From assembly GCF_000720485.1 (NCBI RefSeq), contig NZ_JOAX01000004.1:248001-312000 (forward strand): a stretch of 64,000 bases of DNA, in the 5' to 3' direction. The notes beneath the pieces were generated by a model. The model saw only the letters and a program-made list of their open reading frames with translations, was not told the DNA's origin and did no database searches. Position numbers and translations under genes: made by a program. Source of the stretch: Streptomyces ochraceiscleroticus. GTDB lineage: Bacteria; Actinomycetota; Actinomycetes; Streptomycetales; Streptomycetaceae. Below are positions 8,204 to 16,383 of this stretch, in pieces. Each line of letters begins with the position of its first letter. Position 1 is the first letter of the stretch.

Positions 8204-8365
8204 ATGCTGCGTACAGCCATCGCGCCGGCCTGCGAGCCGCGCCTCCACCACGCCGGAACCGGGCCGTCGGCCGCCGGTGCCGTGGTGTGCTGTGGCGCGG
8301 GCACCTGGCTGACGCAGCGGCGCGTGGTCGACTTCGGCCGCGTGTGCGCGATGCGCTGTCGCTGA
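8204..8365 (+). CDS. cysteine-containing leader peptide of a sulfur operon
   Basis: A 53-residue peptide ending in TWLTQRRVVDFGRV and CAMRCR, preceded by a CC pair at positions 29-30. The LT-x-RR-x-VD-xx-RV-xx...C pattern is the signature of the putative leader peptides that precede sulfur assimilation and sulfonate uptake operons in actinobacteria. Translation of its Cys codons is thought to sense cysteine supply and control downstream expression. ATG 8204 is the first in-frame start with a plausible upstream region; GTG 8282 or 8285 would give a shorter 26-residue peptide more like the usual size. The first operon gene begins 268 bases later, after repeats and a hairpin. Confidence 0.7.
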   Translation: MLRTAIAPACEPRLHHAGTGPSAAGAVVCCGAGTWLTQRRVVDFGRVCAMRCR

Positions 8366-8464
8366 CCTTTTCCTTTCTCTTCGCCCGGCGGGAACGCAGG
8401 GCGAAGGAGACCTTTTCCCCTTGCTGCGCCCGCTCCCAACGCCGGGCAGTTCCGGGTCGTTACG

Positions 8465-8507
8465 TCGCTGTGTCGGCACTTCGCTGTGTCGGTACTCCGC
8501 TGCATCG
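8465..8507. repeat. 16-bp tandem repeat in leader region
   Basis: The unit TCGCTGTGTCGGYACT occurs twice (8465-8480 and 8481-8496), followed by a degenerate partial copy (CCGCTGCATCG). It lies between the leader peptide and the first operon gene, where alternative RNA structures for attenuation would form. Confidence 0.7.
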
Positions 8508-8523
8508 CCAGGTCTGTGGCGAT
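8504..8523 (+). promoter_or_regulatory. small hairpin in the leader mRNA
   Basis: ATCGCCA and TGGCGAT form a perfect 7-bp stem around a six-base loop directly after the tandem repeat. It may be part of an attenuator. No U-tract follows, so a Rho-type or translational mechanism is as likely as intrinsic termination. Confidence 0.4.
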
Positions 8524-8580
8524 CTCTGTAGCCCGTCGTTCCGCACAACGGCTCCCCCGCCGCGGGGCCTTCGACTCCGC

Positions 8581-8620
8581 TTTTCGACCTTTCGATCTTT
8601 CGGCCTTTCGACCTTTCGAC
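8581..8620. repeat. five 8-bp tandem repeats just upstream of the operon start
   Basis: Five consecutive units of YTTTCGRY (TTTTCGAC, CTTTCGAT, CTTTCGGC, CTTTCGAC, CTTTCGAC) end 13 bases before the ATG at 8634. The tract is pyrimidine-rich and lacks a clear Shine-Dalgarno sequence, so it may be a protein-binding or slippage-prone regulatory tract. Confidence 0.75.
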
Positions 8621-8633
8621 GAATCGAGTCACC

Positions 8634-9365
8634 ATGAGCTCTCCTCAGCCTGTCCACTCCTGGGACGAACCGGAGGGAATCGCGCCGCGCGGCACCCTCG
8701 TCCTGCTCCCCGGCCGTGGTGAACACGGCGGCGTGTACGAGCGGTTCGGCCGCCGAATCGCTGCTGACGGCTATCGCGTACGGGCCCTGGGGGACGCCAC
8801 CCTCGACCCGGCCGCGGTCACCGACGAGGCCGCCAAACTGCTGCGCGACGAAACGCTGCCCGGGCCGCGGGTACTGGTCGGCTCGGACACCGGGGCGTCG
8901 TACGCCGCGCAGCTCGTCGCGCGTGCCGCCCCTGGCCTGGACGCGCTGGTCCTCGCGGGGCTGCCCGCCGGACCGCACTCCATTGCGACGGCCCCGGACT
9001 GGGAGAGCGAACTCTCGCAGCGCACCGCATGCCCCACGCACCAGGGCCAGCTCTCCGCCGACACCACGTTCCGGCGCCGCGCCTTGGCGGACGCGCCGCC
9101 GCCGGAGCTGCCCGCACTGGCCCGGGTCACGCTTCCGGTGCTCGGGCTGCACGGTGCGGACGACACGGTCAGCCCCCTCAAGGAGGCCCGCCATGCCTAC
9201 CGGCCGTTCCCTCGAGCGGAGTTGGTGAGCCTGGCCGGTACACGACACGACGTCCTCAACGATGTCACCCACCGTACGGCCGCTGCCACCGTCGTGCTCT
9301 TCCTGGAGCGCCTGCGGCTCTCTCCCGAGCTGCCGTCCATCGCCGCCACGGAGGACCTCGGATGA
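8634..9365 (+). CDS. alpha/beta hydrolase with Asp nucleophile elbow
   Basis: A 243-residue cytosolic alpha/beta hydrolase. It has an LVLLPGRGEHGG oxyanion strand, an elbow G83-S-D-T-G87 in which D85 takes the nucleophile position, an acid in GADD (D176 or D177), and the terminal histidine H205 in GTRHDV. An Asp nucleophile is known from haloalkane dehalogenases and epoxide hydrolases of this fold, so chemistry other than simple ester cleavage is possible. It is the first structural gene of the organosulfur operon and its stop overlaps the next start by four bases. The Shine-Dalgarno sequence is weak, so the upstream leader probably controls its translation. Confidence 0.75.
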   Translation: MSSPQPVHSWDEPEGIAPRGTLVLLPGRGEHGGVYERFGRRIAADGYRVRALGDATLDPAAVTDEAAKLLRDETLPGPRVLVGSDTGASYAAQLVARAAPGLDALVLAGLPAGPHSIATAPDWESELSQRTACPTHQGQLSADTTFRRRALADAPPPELPALARVTLPVLGLHGADDTVSPLKEARHAYRPFPRAELVSLAGTRHDVLNDVTHRTAAATVVLFLERLRLSPELPSIAATEDLG

Positions 9366-10234
9366 CCGCCCCGACGCCTTGGTTCACCGCTCCCGTCCTC
9401 ATCACCGCGGCCGAGCTCTACGCCCGGTTGCACACCGACGACCCGGCGCCCGTGGTCCTCGACGTACGGTGGCAGCTCGGCGATCCGGACGGCCACGGGC
9501 ACTACCTCAAGGAGCACATACCCGGCGCTCTTTACGTCGACCTGGATACCGAGCTCGCCGCTCCGCCCACGTCCGACGCGGGCCGCCATCCGTTGCCGGA
9601 CGTCGCCGCCCTGCAGGCGGCGGCTCGCCGCTGGGGACTCTCCGCGGGCCACCCGGTGGTCGTGTACGACGACAACGGCAACACGGCCGCTGCCCGCGCC
9701 TGGTGGCTGCTGCGCTGGGCAGGGATCGAGCAGGTCACACTGCTCGACGGAGCGCTGGGCGCCTGGCGTGCGGCAGGGCTGCGCACGGAGACCGGCCAGG
9801 CCGTCCCTCCGGAGCCGGGCGACATCGTGCTCACACCGGGGCACCTGCCGGTGTTGGACGCCGAAGCGGCCGCCAGGGTGGCCCGTACCGGTGTGTTGCT
9901 GGATGCCCGGGCCGCCGAGCGGTACCGGGGCGAGAGCGAGCCCGTCGACCCGCGTGCCGGGCACATCCCCGGCGCCCGCTCCGCGCCGACCGGCGACAAC
10001 CTCACCGCCGACGGTGCCTTCCGCCCCCCGGAAGAGCTCGCGCTGCGTTTCGCCGCACTCGGCGCGGACGGCGCCACCGAGGTCGGGGTCTACTGCGGCT
10101 CCGGCGTCACAGCGGCCCACCAGATCGCGGCCCTCGCCCACGCCGGCATCCCGGCCGCCCTCTACCCCGGCTCCTGGTCCGCCTGGTCCGCCGACCCCGC
10201 ACGGCCTGTCGCGGAAGGACCACAACCGGGCTGA
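9362..10234 (+). CDS. two-domain rhodanese (thiosulfate/3-mercaptopyruvate sulfurtransferase)
   Basis: A 290-residue sulfurtransferase made of two tandem rhodanese domains (about 12-135 and 165-285). The second domain carries the active-site loop VYCGSGVTA with C245; the first domain lacks the cysteine, as usual. It transfers sulfane sulfur from thiosulfate or 3-mercaptopyruvate to thiophilic acceptors via a cysteine persulfide. The CGSGVTA loop is common to both subgroups, so the donor is open. Its ATG overlaps the hydrolase stop. In this operon it may handle sulfite, thiosulfate or persulfide released from organosulfur compounds. Upstream in-frame extensions from position 9029 are ignored because the ATGA overlap fixes the start. 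Confidence 0.88.
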   Translation: MTAPTPWFTAPVLITAAELYARLHTDDPAPVVLDVRWQLGDPDGHGHYLKEHIPGALYVDLDTELAAPPTSDAGRHPLPDVAALQAAARRWGLSAGHPVVVYDDNGNTAAARAWWLLRWAGIEQVTLLDGALGAWRAAGLRTETGQAVPPEPGDIVLTPGHLPVLDAEAAARVARTGVLLDARAAERYRGESEPVDPRAGHIPGARSAPTGDNLTADGAFRPPEELALRFAALGADGATEVGVYCGSGVTAAHQIAALAHAGIPAALYPGSWSAWSADPARPVAEGPQPG

Positions 10235-10323
10235 GCCGCACCGATAGGACACCGCGTGCGGACCCCGCATCCCACTTCCCGTATCCCACTCACACTCCTC
10301 CCCCCCCGACCGAGAGGCTCTCC

Positions 10324-11229
10324 ATGTCCTCCCCGCCCACCGCCGTTTCCGGCAGCTCCCCGCCGGCGTCCTCCTCCGCGCCGCCGCCACCGACCGCCGC
10401 GGCGAACCGGAGCACTCCGGTCACCAAGCCGGCCACTCCCGAGGAGAAGCGCCCCGCCCGGCGTGTGCCACGTGGTGTGCGACGGGTTGCCGGACCCGTC
10501 GGGCTGGTGGCTGTCTGGTTCCTGGCAAGCACCACCGGGCTGCTGCCCGAATCCGTGCTGGCCTCTCCGATCGATGTCGTCCAGCGCGCGGTCGACCTCA
10601 CCGGTACCGGCGAGTTGCCGCACGCCATCGCCGCTTCCGGCCGACGCGCGGCGACCGGCTTCCTCATCGGTGCGGTCGTCGCGCTCGCGCTGTCGCTCGC
10701 CGCCGGGCTGTTCCGGCTGGGCGAGGACGTCATCGACGCGTCGATGGGCATGTTCCGGGCGATCCCGTGGGTGGGGCTCATTCCGCTGTTCATCGTCTGG
10801 TTCGGAATCGACGAGACTCCGAAGATCGCGCTGGTGGCGCTCGGTGTCACATACCCGTTGTACTTCAACATCTACGGCGGCATCCGGTCCGCCGACGCCC
10901 AACTGATCGAGGCCGGCCGGATGCTGGGGCTCGGCCGCATCGGCCTGATCCGGTACGTGATCCTGCCGTCCGCACTGCCCGGCGCGCTGGTGGGGCTGCG
11001 GTACGCGCTGTCCACCGCATGGCTGGCCCTGGTCTTCGCCGAGCAGATCAACGCGGACGCCGGCATCGGCTATCTGATGAGCAACGCCCAGCAGTACTTC
11101 CAGACCGACGTCATCGTCCTGTGCCTCGCCGTCTACGCAGTGCTGGGGCTGCTGTGCGACTTCGCCGTACGGCTGCTGTCCCGGCGGCTGCTGGCCTGGC
11201 GGGCGTCCTTCGAGGGCGAAGGAGAGTGA
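10324..11229 (+). CDS. ABC transporter permease, SsuC/TauC-type
   Basis: About 301 residues. A Pro/Ser-rich cytoplasmic N-terminal extension (residues 1-55) is followed by six membrane segments. The permease EAA loop is visible as EAGRMLGLGRIGLIRYVILPSALPG. The family moves sulfonates, taurine, nitrate or thiamine precursors together with an SsuB-like ATPase and a lipoprotein. It starts 89 bases after the rhodanese stop at ATG 10324 with GAGAGG upstream, and its stop overlaps the GTG of the ATPase gene. With the neighbouring monooxygenases this argues for import of sulfonates or aryl/alkyl sulfur esters. Confidence 0.9.
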   Translation: MSSPPTAVSGSSPPASSSAPPPPTAAANRSTPVTKPATPEEKRPARRVPRGVRRVAGPVGLVAVWFLASTTGLLPESVLASPIDVVQRAVDLTGTGELPHAIAASGRRAATGFLIGAVVALALSLAAGLFRLGEDVIDASMGMFRAIPWVGLIPLFIVWFGIDETPKIALVALGVTYPLYFNIYGGIRSADAQLIEAGRMLGLGRIGLIRYVILPSALPGALVGLRYALSTAWLALVFAEQINADAGIGYLMSNAQQYFQTDVIVLCLAVYAVLGLLCDFAVRLLSRRLLAWRASFEGEGE

Positions 11230-12023
11230 CCACAGTGCACACGGCCGACAGCGAAAAGAGTGAGAACAGCGTCCAGGTGCACGGCCTCAGCCGCGCCTTC
11301 AGCGGCACGACCGTCATCGACAGCCTCGATCTCACCATCCGGCAGGGCGAGTTCGTCGCTCTGCTCGGACAGAGCGGGTGCGGAAAGTCGACGCTACTGA
11401 AGATCCTCGCCGGTCTCGACGGCGAGGCCGACGGTGACGTGAGCGTGCCGGAGCGCCGGTCGGCGGCCTTCCAGACGCCGCGGCTGATGCCGTGGCTGCG
11501 GGTGTGGCGGAACGTCGTGCTCGGCCTGCCCGGCACACCGGACCGGGCGCTCGCCGGGCGCTACCTCGCCGAGGTCGGCATCGAGGACCACGCCGGCACC
11601 TGGCCCAAGACGCTCTCCGGCGGTCAGGCCCAGCGCGTCTCGTTGGCCCGGGCGCTCGTCCGTGAACCCGAACTGCTGCTGCTGGACGAGCCGTTCGGTG
11701 CGCTGGACGCACTGACCCGCGGCAAGGCCCAGCGGCTGGTGGCCGACCTGTGGCAGCGGCACGGCTGCTCGGTCCTGCTGGTCACGCACGACGTGGAGGA
11801 AGCACTGCTGCTGGCCGACCGGGTGCTGGTGATGGACAGCGGGCGGATCGCGTACGAGGCGGAAGTCGGCCTGGAGCGGCCGCGCGACCTCGGCTCTCCC
11901 GAGTTCGTACGGCTGCGTGGCGAGCTGCTGGACCGACTGGGCGTCCGCGATGCCGCCGCACGTCACGGAGGCCCGGAGCGACAGCAACGCCAGGAACATC
12001 AGAAAGAGGCGACGACCGTATGA
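11226..12023 (+). CDS. ABC transporter ATP-binding protein, SsuB/TauB-type
   Basis: A 265-residue ATPase with Walker A LGQSGCGKST, Q-loop AAFQTPRLMPW, signature LSGGQAQR, Walker B LLLLDEPFGALD and the H-loop VTHDVEEA. Both the RLMPW stretch after the Q-loop and the size are typical of sulfonate/nitrate/taurine importers. GTG 11226 overlaps the permease stop (GTGA), and the gene ends in an ATGA overlap with the binding-protein gene. It couples ATP hydrolysis to uptake through the SsuC-like permease. Confidence 0.92.
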   Translation: MTTVHTADSEKSENSVQVHGLSRAFSGTTVIDSLDLTIRQGEFVALLGQSGCGKSTLLKILAGLDGEADGDVSVPERRSAAFQTPRLMPWLRVWRNVVLGLPGTPDRALAGRYLAEVGIEDHAGTWPKTLSGGQAQRVSLARALVREPELLLLDEPFGALDALTRGKAQRLVADLWQRHGCSVLLVTHDVEEALLLADRVLVMDSGRIAYEAEVGLERPRDLGSPEFVRLRGELLDRLGVRDAAARHGGPERQQRQEHQKEATTV

Positions 12024-13024
12024 CCCGCACGACCAGCCGTACGAACCCACGCGCGGTGCGAGTGCTGGGCGCCGCACTGTCGGTCACCGCGCTGCTCGCC
12101 GCCACCGCCTGCGGCGGCAGTACTGAGGCGGCGTCCGGTACGGGCACGTCACAGGTGACACTCACCCTCGGCGACCAGGCCAGGAACCTGCAGACCCTCT
12201 TCACCGCCTCCGGAGCGTTGAAGGGGACGTCGTACAAGGTGAAGTGGGCGGAGTTCGAAGGCGCCGCGCCGCTCTTCCAGGCCGTACAGGCAGGCGCGGC
12301 GGACACCTCGTACGCGGCCGACCTCCCCACGCTGCAGGCGCTCTCCGGCGGGGTGCCGGTCAAGGCGGTGGGCGCGCTGCACAACGATGGCTCGCATACC
12401 GGGATCGTGGTCCGCAAGGGCTCGCCGGTGCGGAGCGTCAAGAACCTCAGAGGGAAGAAGGTCGTGGTCTCCTCGGCCAAGGGCTCCATCGCCGAGTACC
12501 TGCTTGCGCACGTGCTGGAGCAGGCGGGGCTGCGCTACTCCGACGTCAAGGTCCAGTACCTGCTGCCTACCGACGCCCAGGCCGCCTTCGCCTCCGGGAA
12601 GATCGACGCCTGGGCCACCTTCGGCGTCTACAAGGCAGCGGCCGAGCAGCAGGGCGGCCGTCTCCTCGTCAACGGCACCGACGGACGCATCAGCGGCTAC
12701 GGCTTCCTCGGCGCCTCCGAGAAAGCGCTGGCCGACAAGGGCAAGAAGGCCGCGATCTCGGATTTCCTGCGCCGTCTGGACAAGGCGCTGGCCTGGTCCC
12801 GGAAGCACCCCGATGAGTACGCGAAGGCCATCCGGCAGCAGAACGGCGCCTCCGCGGAGATCGCCAGGACGCTGGTGAGCCAGTCCAACAGCGATCTGCT
12901 GCCGGTGAGCGACCGGGTGACCCGGGACGTGCAGCAGGTCGGCGACACCATGCACCGCATCGGTGTCCTCACCCCGAATCCGCAGCTCGCCGACCACGTC
13001 GACCCCAGCCTCTTCAAGGAGTGA
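12020..13024 (+). CDS. sulfonate-type ABC substrate-binding lipoprotein
   Basis: A 334-residue exported lipoprotein. The N-terminus is Arg-rich, followed by a hydrophobic core and the lipobox ATAC with lipidated C31. The mature part is an SsuA/NMT1-type binding protein, with GALKGTSYKVKWAEFEGAAP, then QAVQAGAADTSYAAD, and later SAKGSIAEYLLAHVLEQ. It captures the sulfonate-like ligand outside the membrane and delivers it to the permease. It overlaps the ATPase gene by four bases and is followed 7 bases later by the monooxygenase. The operon carries a second, more divergent binding protein (14132-15172), so two ligands may share one transporter. Confidence 0.9.
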   Translation: MTRTTSRTNPRAVRVLGAALSVTALLAATACGGSTEAASGTGTSQVTLTLGDQARNLQTLFTASGALKGTSYKVKWAEFEGAAPLFQAVQAGAADTSYAADLPTLQALSGGVPVKAVGALHNDGSHTGIVVRKGSPVRSVKNLRGKKVVVSSAKGSIAEYLLAHVLEQAGLRYSDVKVQYLLPTDAQAAFASGKIDAWATFGVYKAAAEQQGGRLLVNGTDGRISGYGFLGASEKALADKGKKAAISDFLRRLDKALAWSRKHPDEYAKAIRQQNGASAEIARTLVSQSNSDLLPVSDRVTRDVQQVGDTMHRIGVLTPNPQLADHVDPSLFKE

Positions 13025-13031
13025 CCCCGCC

Positions 13032-14135
13032 ATGCCCGTCGAGTTCATCAGCGCTGTCCACCCCAACCCCGCCACCGAGGGCGACCCCACGGCCGGGTCG
13101 GGCATCGACCCCGATTACGCCCGCCGCTACGCCCGTGCCCTGGACGACGGCGGCTTCGACTACACCCTCGTCACGTACCACTCGGCCGCTCCCGACGCGC
13201 TGCAACTGGCGCAGTTCGTCGCGAACCACACCGAGCGCATCAAGCCGGTACTGGCACACCGCCCCGGCGTGATCTTCCCGACCCACGCGGCCCGCGCCCT
13301 GGCCACGCTGGACCGGATCAGCAAGGGCCGGCTGGCGGTGCACATCATCTCCGGCGGCAACGACGAGGAGCAGCGCCGCGAGGGCGACTACCTGGGCAAG
13401 AGCGAGCGTTACGCGCGCTCGGACGAGTACATACAGATCCTGCGCAAGGTGTGGGCGGCGGACGGGCCGCTCTCCCATGAGGGCCCGTACTACCGCTTCG
13501 AGGGCTTCCGTTCGGATGTGAAGCCGTACCAGGACACCATCCCCATTTCGGTGGGCGGCTCCTCGGAGGACGCCTACCGGGTGGGCGGGCAGCAGGGCGA
13601 CATCTTCGGGCTGTGGGGCGAGCCGCTGAAGGAGACCGCGGAGCAGATCGCCTCTGTGAACGTGCACGCGGATGCCGCGGGTCGGCCGCGGCCCCGAATC
13701 TGGGTCTCCTTCCGCCCGATCATCGCCCCCACCGACGAGCTGGCCTGGGAGAAGGCGCACCGCATCCTGGGCACGGTCAAGGCCCGGCACGCGGAGCGCG
13801 CCGCGCAGCGGCACTATCCGGCGGTCGGCCAGGGCACCCCGGCCAACGTCGGCTCGCAGCGGCTGCTGGCCGCCGCCGAGCGCGGCGAGGTGCACGACCG
13901 CTGCCTGTGGACCGCGCCCGCAGCGGCCACCAATGCCGCCGGCGCCTCGACCGCACTGGTCGGCTCCCCGGAAACGGTCGCCAAGGCGCTGCTGGACTAC
14001 GTCGACATCGGCTGCGAACTGCTCTCCATCCGCGGCTACGACCCGCTCAACGACGCGATCGACTACGGCCGTCATGTCCTGCCGCTGGTCCGCCAGGAAC
14101 TGGCGCACCGCGCTGCCACGGGAGCGGCCGCGTGA
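13032..14135 (+). CDS. LLM-class FMNH2-dependent alkanesulfonate monooxygenase-like enzyme
   Basis: A 367-residue flavin-dependent monooxygenase of the SsuD/bacterial luciferase group. Typical segments are DYTLVTYHSAAPDA, LAHRPGVIFPTHAAR, RLAVHIISGGNDEEQRREGD and ISVGGSSEDAYRVGGQ. SsuD enzymes use FMNH2 and oxygen to cleave C-S bonds of alkanesulfonates, giving an aldehyde and sulfite. No partner NAD(P)H:FMN reductase (SsuE) is present in the operon, so reduced flavin must come from elsewhere. The gene is 7 bases after one binding-protein gene and overlaps the next by four, so it belongs to the uptake operon. Confidence 0.88.
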   Translation: MPVEFISAVHPNPATEGDPTAGSGIDPDYARRYARALDDGGFDYTLVTYHSAAPDALQLAQFVANHTERIKPVLAHRPGVIFPTHAARALATLDRISKGRLAVHIISGGNDEEQRREGDYLGKSERYARSDEYIQILRKVWAADGPLSHEGPYYRFEGFRSDVKPYQDTIPISVGGSSEDAYRVGGQQGDIFGLWGEPLKETAEQIASVNVHADAAGRPRPRIWVSFRPIIAPTDELAWEKAHRILGTVKARHAERAAQRHYPAVGQGTPANVGSQRLLAAAERGEVHDRCLWTAPAAATNAAGASTALVGSPETVAKALLDYVDIGCELLSIRGYDPLNDAIDYGRHVLPLVRQELAHRAATGAAA

Positions 14136-15172
14136 GGGTACTCGGAGTCCGGGCGGCCGGACGCGCACTCTCCCTCGCCGCCGCGGCCGTCCTGCTGACG
14201 GGCACCCTCACCGGCTGCGGCGGGCCGGCCAGCGCGGAAGGGGCCGGGGGCAGTGGGGACAGCCTGTCGTCGGTCACCCTGCGGGTGGGCGCGACCGGCT
14301 GGAAGCGGGAGGAGGCGCTGCTGAAGTTCGCCGGGCTGGACGACACGCCGTACCAGGTGCGCTGGAGTCTCTTCCAGGGCGGCGACAAGCAGTTGGAGGC
14401 GGTGCGTGCCGGGGCGCTGGACGTGGCGGAGTCCAGCGAGATTCCACCGGTCTTCGCCGCCGCCGACGGAAGACCCAACTTCAAGGTGGTCGCCGTACAG
14501 CGGGGCAACACGCTCAACCAGGAGGTCGTGGCCCCCAAGGGCTCGAAGATCACAACGATCGCGCAGCTCAAGGGGAAGAAGGTCGGGTACGTCAAGAACA
14601 CCACAGCGCACTACTTCCTCTACCGGCTGCTGAAGCAGGCCGGGCTCCAGTGGGACGACATCACCGCCGCCCCGCTGGAGCCCGACAAGGGAATGGCCGC
14701 GCTCAACGGCGGAGCCGTCGACGCCTTCGCCGGATACGGCAACTCGGTCATCGCCGCCCATCAGCAGGGCGCCCGCACCATCGGCTCCGCCAGGGACATC
14801 CTCTCCGGCAACTTTCTGTGGACCGCCTCCGACGGCACTCTCGGCAGCGCGGCCGCGCGCCGGGCGCTGGCCGATCTGCTCGCCCGCATCGACCGCGCGT
14901 ACGCATACGTCCGCGACGGCCGCGAGAAGGAATTCGCGAAGGTCACCGCCGCCGCGACCCATCAGCCGGTGGACGAGGCGCTGGCGGAGTTCAGATCCGC
15001 CGAGGCGCAGCGTCGCACCGAGATGCGGCCGGTGAGCGCCCGGGCCACCGCTTCCCAGCAGGAGGTCGCCGACTCCTTCCATGACCTGGGAGCGCTGCGG
15101 CGGACACCGAAGGTGAGCGGCTTCTGGAGCAACGCCCTGAACTCCCCGCTGCGAAAGGCCCTCTCCTCATGA
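14132..15172 (+). CDS. second sulfonate-type substrate-binding lipoprotein
   Basis: A 346-residue lipoprotein starting at GTG 14132 with lipobox LTGC (C29). The mature region resembles SsuA-type binding proteins, with YQVRWSLFQGGDKQLEAVRAGALD, then VVAPKGSKITTIAQLKGKKV and ALNGGAVDAFAGYG. It is clearly paralogous in outline to the protein at 12020-13024 but diverged. Its start overlaps the monooxygenase stop, and it ends in an ATGA overlap with the flavoenzyme gene. Two binding proteins with one permease/ATPase pair suggest a broadened substrate range. Confidence 0.88.
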   Translation: MRVLGVRAAGRALSLAAAAVLLTGTLTGCGGPASAEGAGGSGDSLSSVTLRVGATGWKREEALLKFAGLDDTPYQVRWSLFQGGDKQLEAVRAGALDVAESSEIPPVFAAADGRPNFKVVAVQRGNTLNQEVVAPKGSKITTIAQLKGKKVGYVKNTTAHYFLYRLLKQAGLQWDDITAAPLEPDKGMAALNGGAVDAFAGYGNSVIAAHQQGARTIGSARDILSGNFLWTASDGTLGSAAARRALADLLARIDRAYAYVRDGREKEFAKVTAAATHQPVDEALAEFRSAEAQRRTEMRPVSARATASQQEVADSFHDLGALRRTPKVSGFWSNALNSPLRKALSS

Positions 15173-16383
15173 CCGCACCCGCTCCTCCCGCCCTGCTCCC
15201 CGTCCCCGATCTCTCGGCCCTCGCGCCCGTCACCGAGCGGCTCGCCGCCACCGCCGCCGAGTACGACCACAGCGGCGCCTTCCCCGCCGAGGGCATCCGT
15301 GCCGCGCACGAGGCGGGACTGCTCACCGCCACCGTCGGCGAACGGTACGGCGGTCCGGGGCTCGGCGTCGCCGCCACCGCCCGCATCCTGCACGCACTCG
15401 GCGCGGGCGACCCCTCGGTCGCGCTGATCACCGCGATGAGCCTCACCATCCACTACCGCCAGGCGGTACGCCCGCACTGGCCGGAGGCGCTCTACGCACG
15501 GCTGCTGGCCGACGCGGCACACCGCCCCGTACTGCTCAACCACGTCCGGGGGGAGCCCGAACTGGGCTCCCCCGCGCGCGGCGGGCTGCCCGCGACAGTG
15601 GCCCGGCGCACCGCCTCCGGCTGGTGCCTCACCGGCCGCAAGCGCTTCGCCACCGGTGTGGACGGGCTGGACTGGCTACTGGTGTGGGCCACCACCGACG
15701 AGCCCACGCCGCGCGTCGGTACGTTCGCCGTGTCCGGCGCGTCCCCGGGCATCGAGGTCACCCACCGCTGGGACCATCTGGGACTGCGCGCCAGCGGCAG
15801 CCACGACATCACACTGCACGGGGTCGAGGTCCCGGCCGGGAACGTGGTCGAGATCGCCCCGCACAGCACTGCCGCGGAGCAGGACAATCGCGCGGGTGCC
15901 GCCCTCCACCTCCCGCTCGCCGCCCTCTACCTGGGCGTGGCCCGTGCAGCGCAGCAGTACTTCCACCGCTTCGCGCAGGAGCGGGTGCCCGCCAACCTCG
16001 GTCATCCTGTGGCCCGTACGGAACGCTTCCGGCGCACGGCGGGCGAGATCGCCCTGCGCCTCGATGCGGCCGAACAACTGGTGTTCGGCGGCGCCGAGCG
16101 AGTGGACGCGGCCGATGACACCTACGCACCAGAACACGCCCTGGGCGCCCGCGTCCTGGCCGACCGGCACGCCACCGAGGCGGTCCAGCTCGCCGTCCGC
16201 CTCCTCGGCAACCCGGGCCTGACCCGCGACAACCCCCTTGAGCGTCACTTCCGCGACATCCAGTGCGCCCCGGTGCATGCCCCGCAGGCGGACACCGCCC
16301 TGCTCACCATCGGCGAGCGGGCACTGGAGACACGGAGCGCCCAGCACGAAAGGGCAGCCCGGCCCGGAAAGGCACCAGCATGA
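15169..16383 (+). CDS. acyl-CoA-dehydrogenase-type flavoenzyme (DszC/SfnB-like)
   Basis: A 404-residue protein with the three-part acyl-CoA dehydrogenase fold: an N-terminal helical domain (EGIRAAHEAGLLTATVGERYGG), a middle beta domain (WCLTGRKRFATGVDGLDWLLVW) and a C-terminal helical domain (ARAAQQYFHRFAQERV). In sulfur operons this type includes DszC-like and SfnB-like enzymes that use FMNH2 and oxygen on sulfones or sulfides rather than acyl-CoA. The context here, between a sulfonate-binding protein and a GlcD-like oxidase, supports that reading. The start overlaps the previous stop by four bases. The substrate is unknown. Confidence 0.82.
   Translation: MTAPAPPALLPVPDLSALAPVTERLAATAAEYDHSGAFPAEGIRAAHEAGLLTATVGERYGGPGLGVAATARILHALGAGDPSVALITAMSLTIHYRQAVRPHWPEALYARLLADAAHRPVLLNHVRGEPELGSPARGGLPATVARRTASGWCLTGRKRFATGVDGLDWLLVWATTDEPTPRVGTFAVSGASPGIEVTHRWDHLGLRASGSHDITLHGVEVPAGNVVEIAPHSTAAEQDNRAGAALHLPLAALYLGVARAAQQYFHRFAQERVPANLGHPVARTERFRRTAGEIALRLDAAEQLVFGGAERVDAADDTYAPEHALGARVLADRHATEAVQLAVRLLGNPGLTRDNPLERHFRDIQCAPVHAPQADTALLTIGERALETRSAQHERAARPGKAPA

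Noticed and set aside
13032..14135. Calling the monooxygenase ssuD outright
   Set aside because: The family is clear but the operon lacks ssuE and contains other flavoenzymes, so the substrate may not be an alkanesulfonate.
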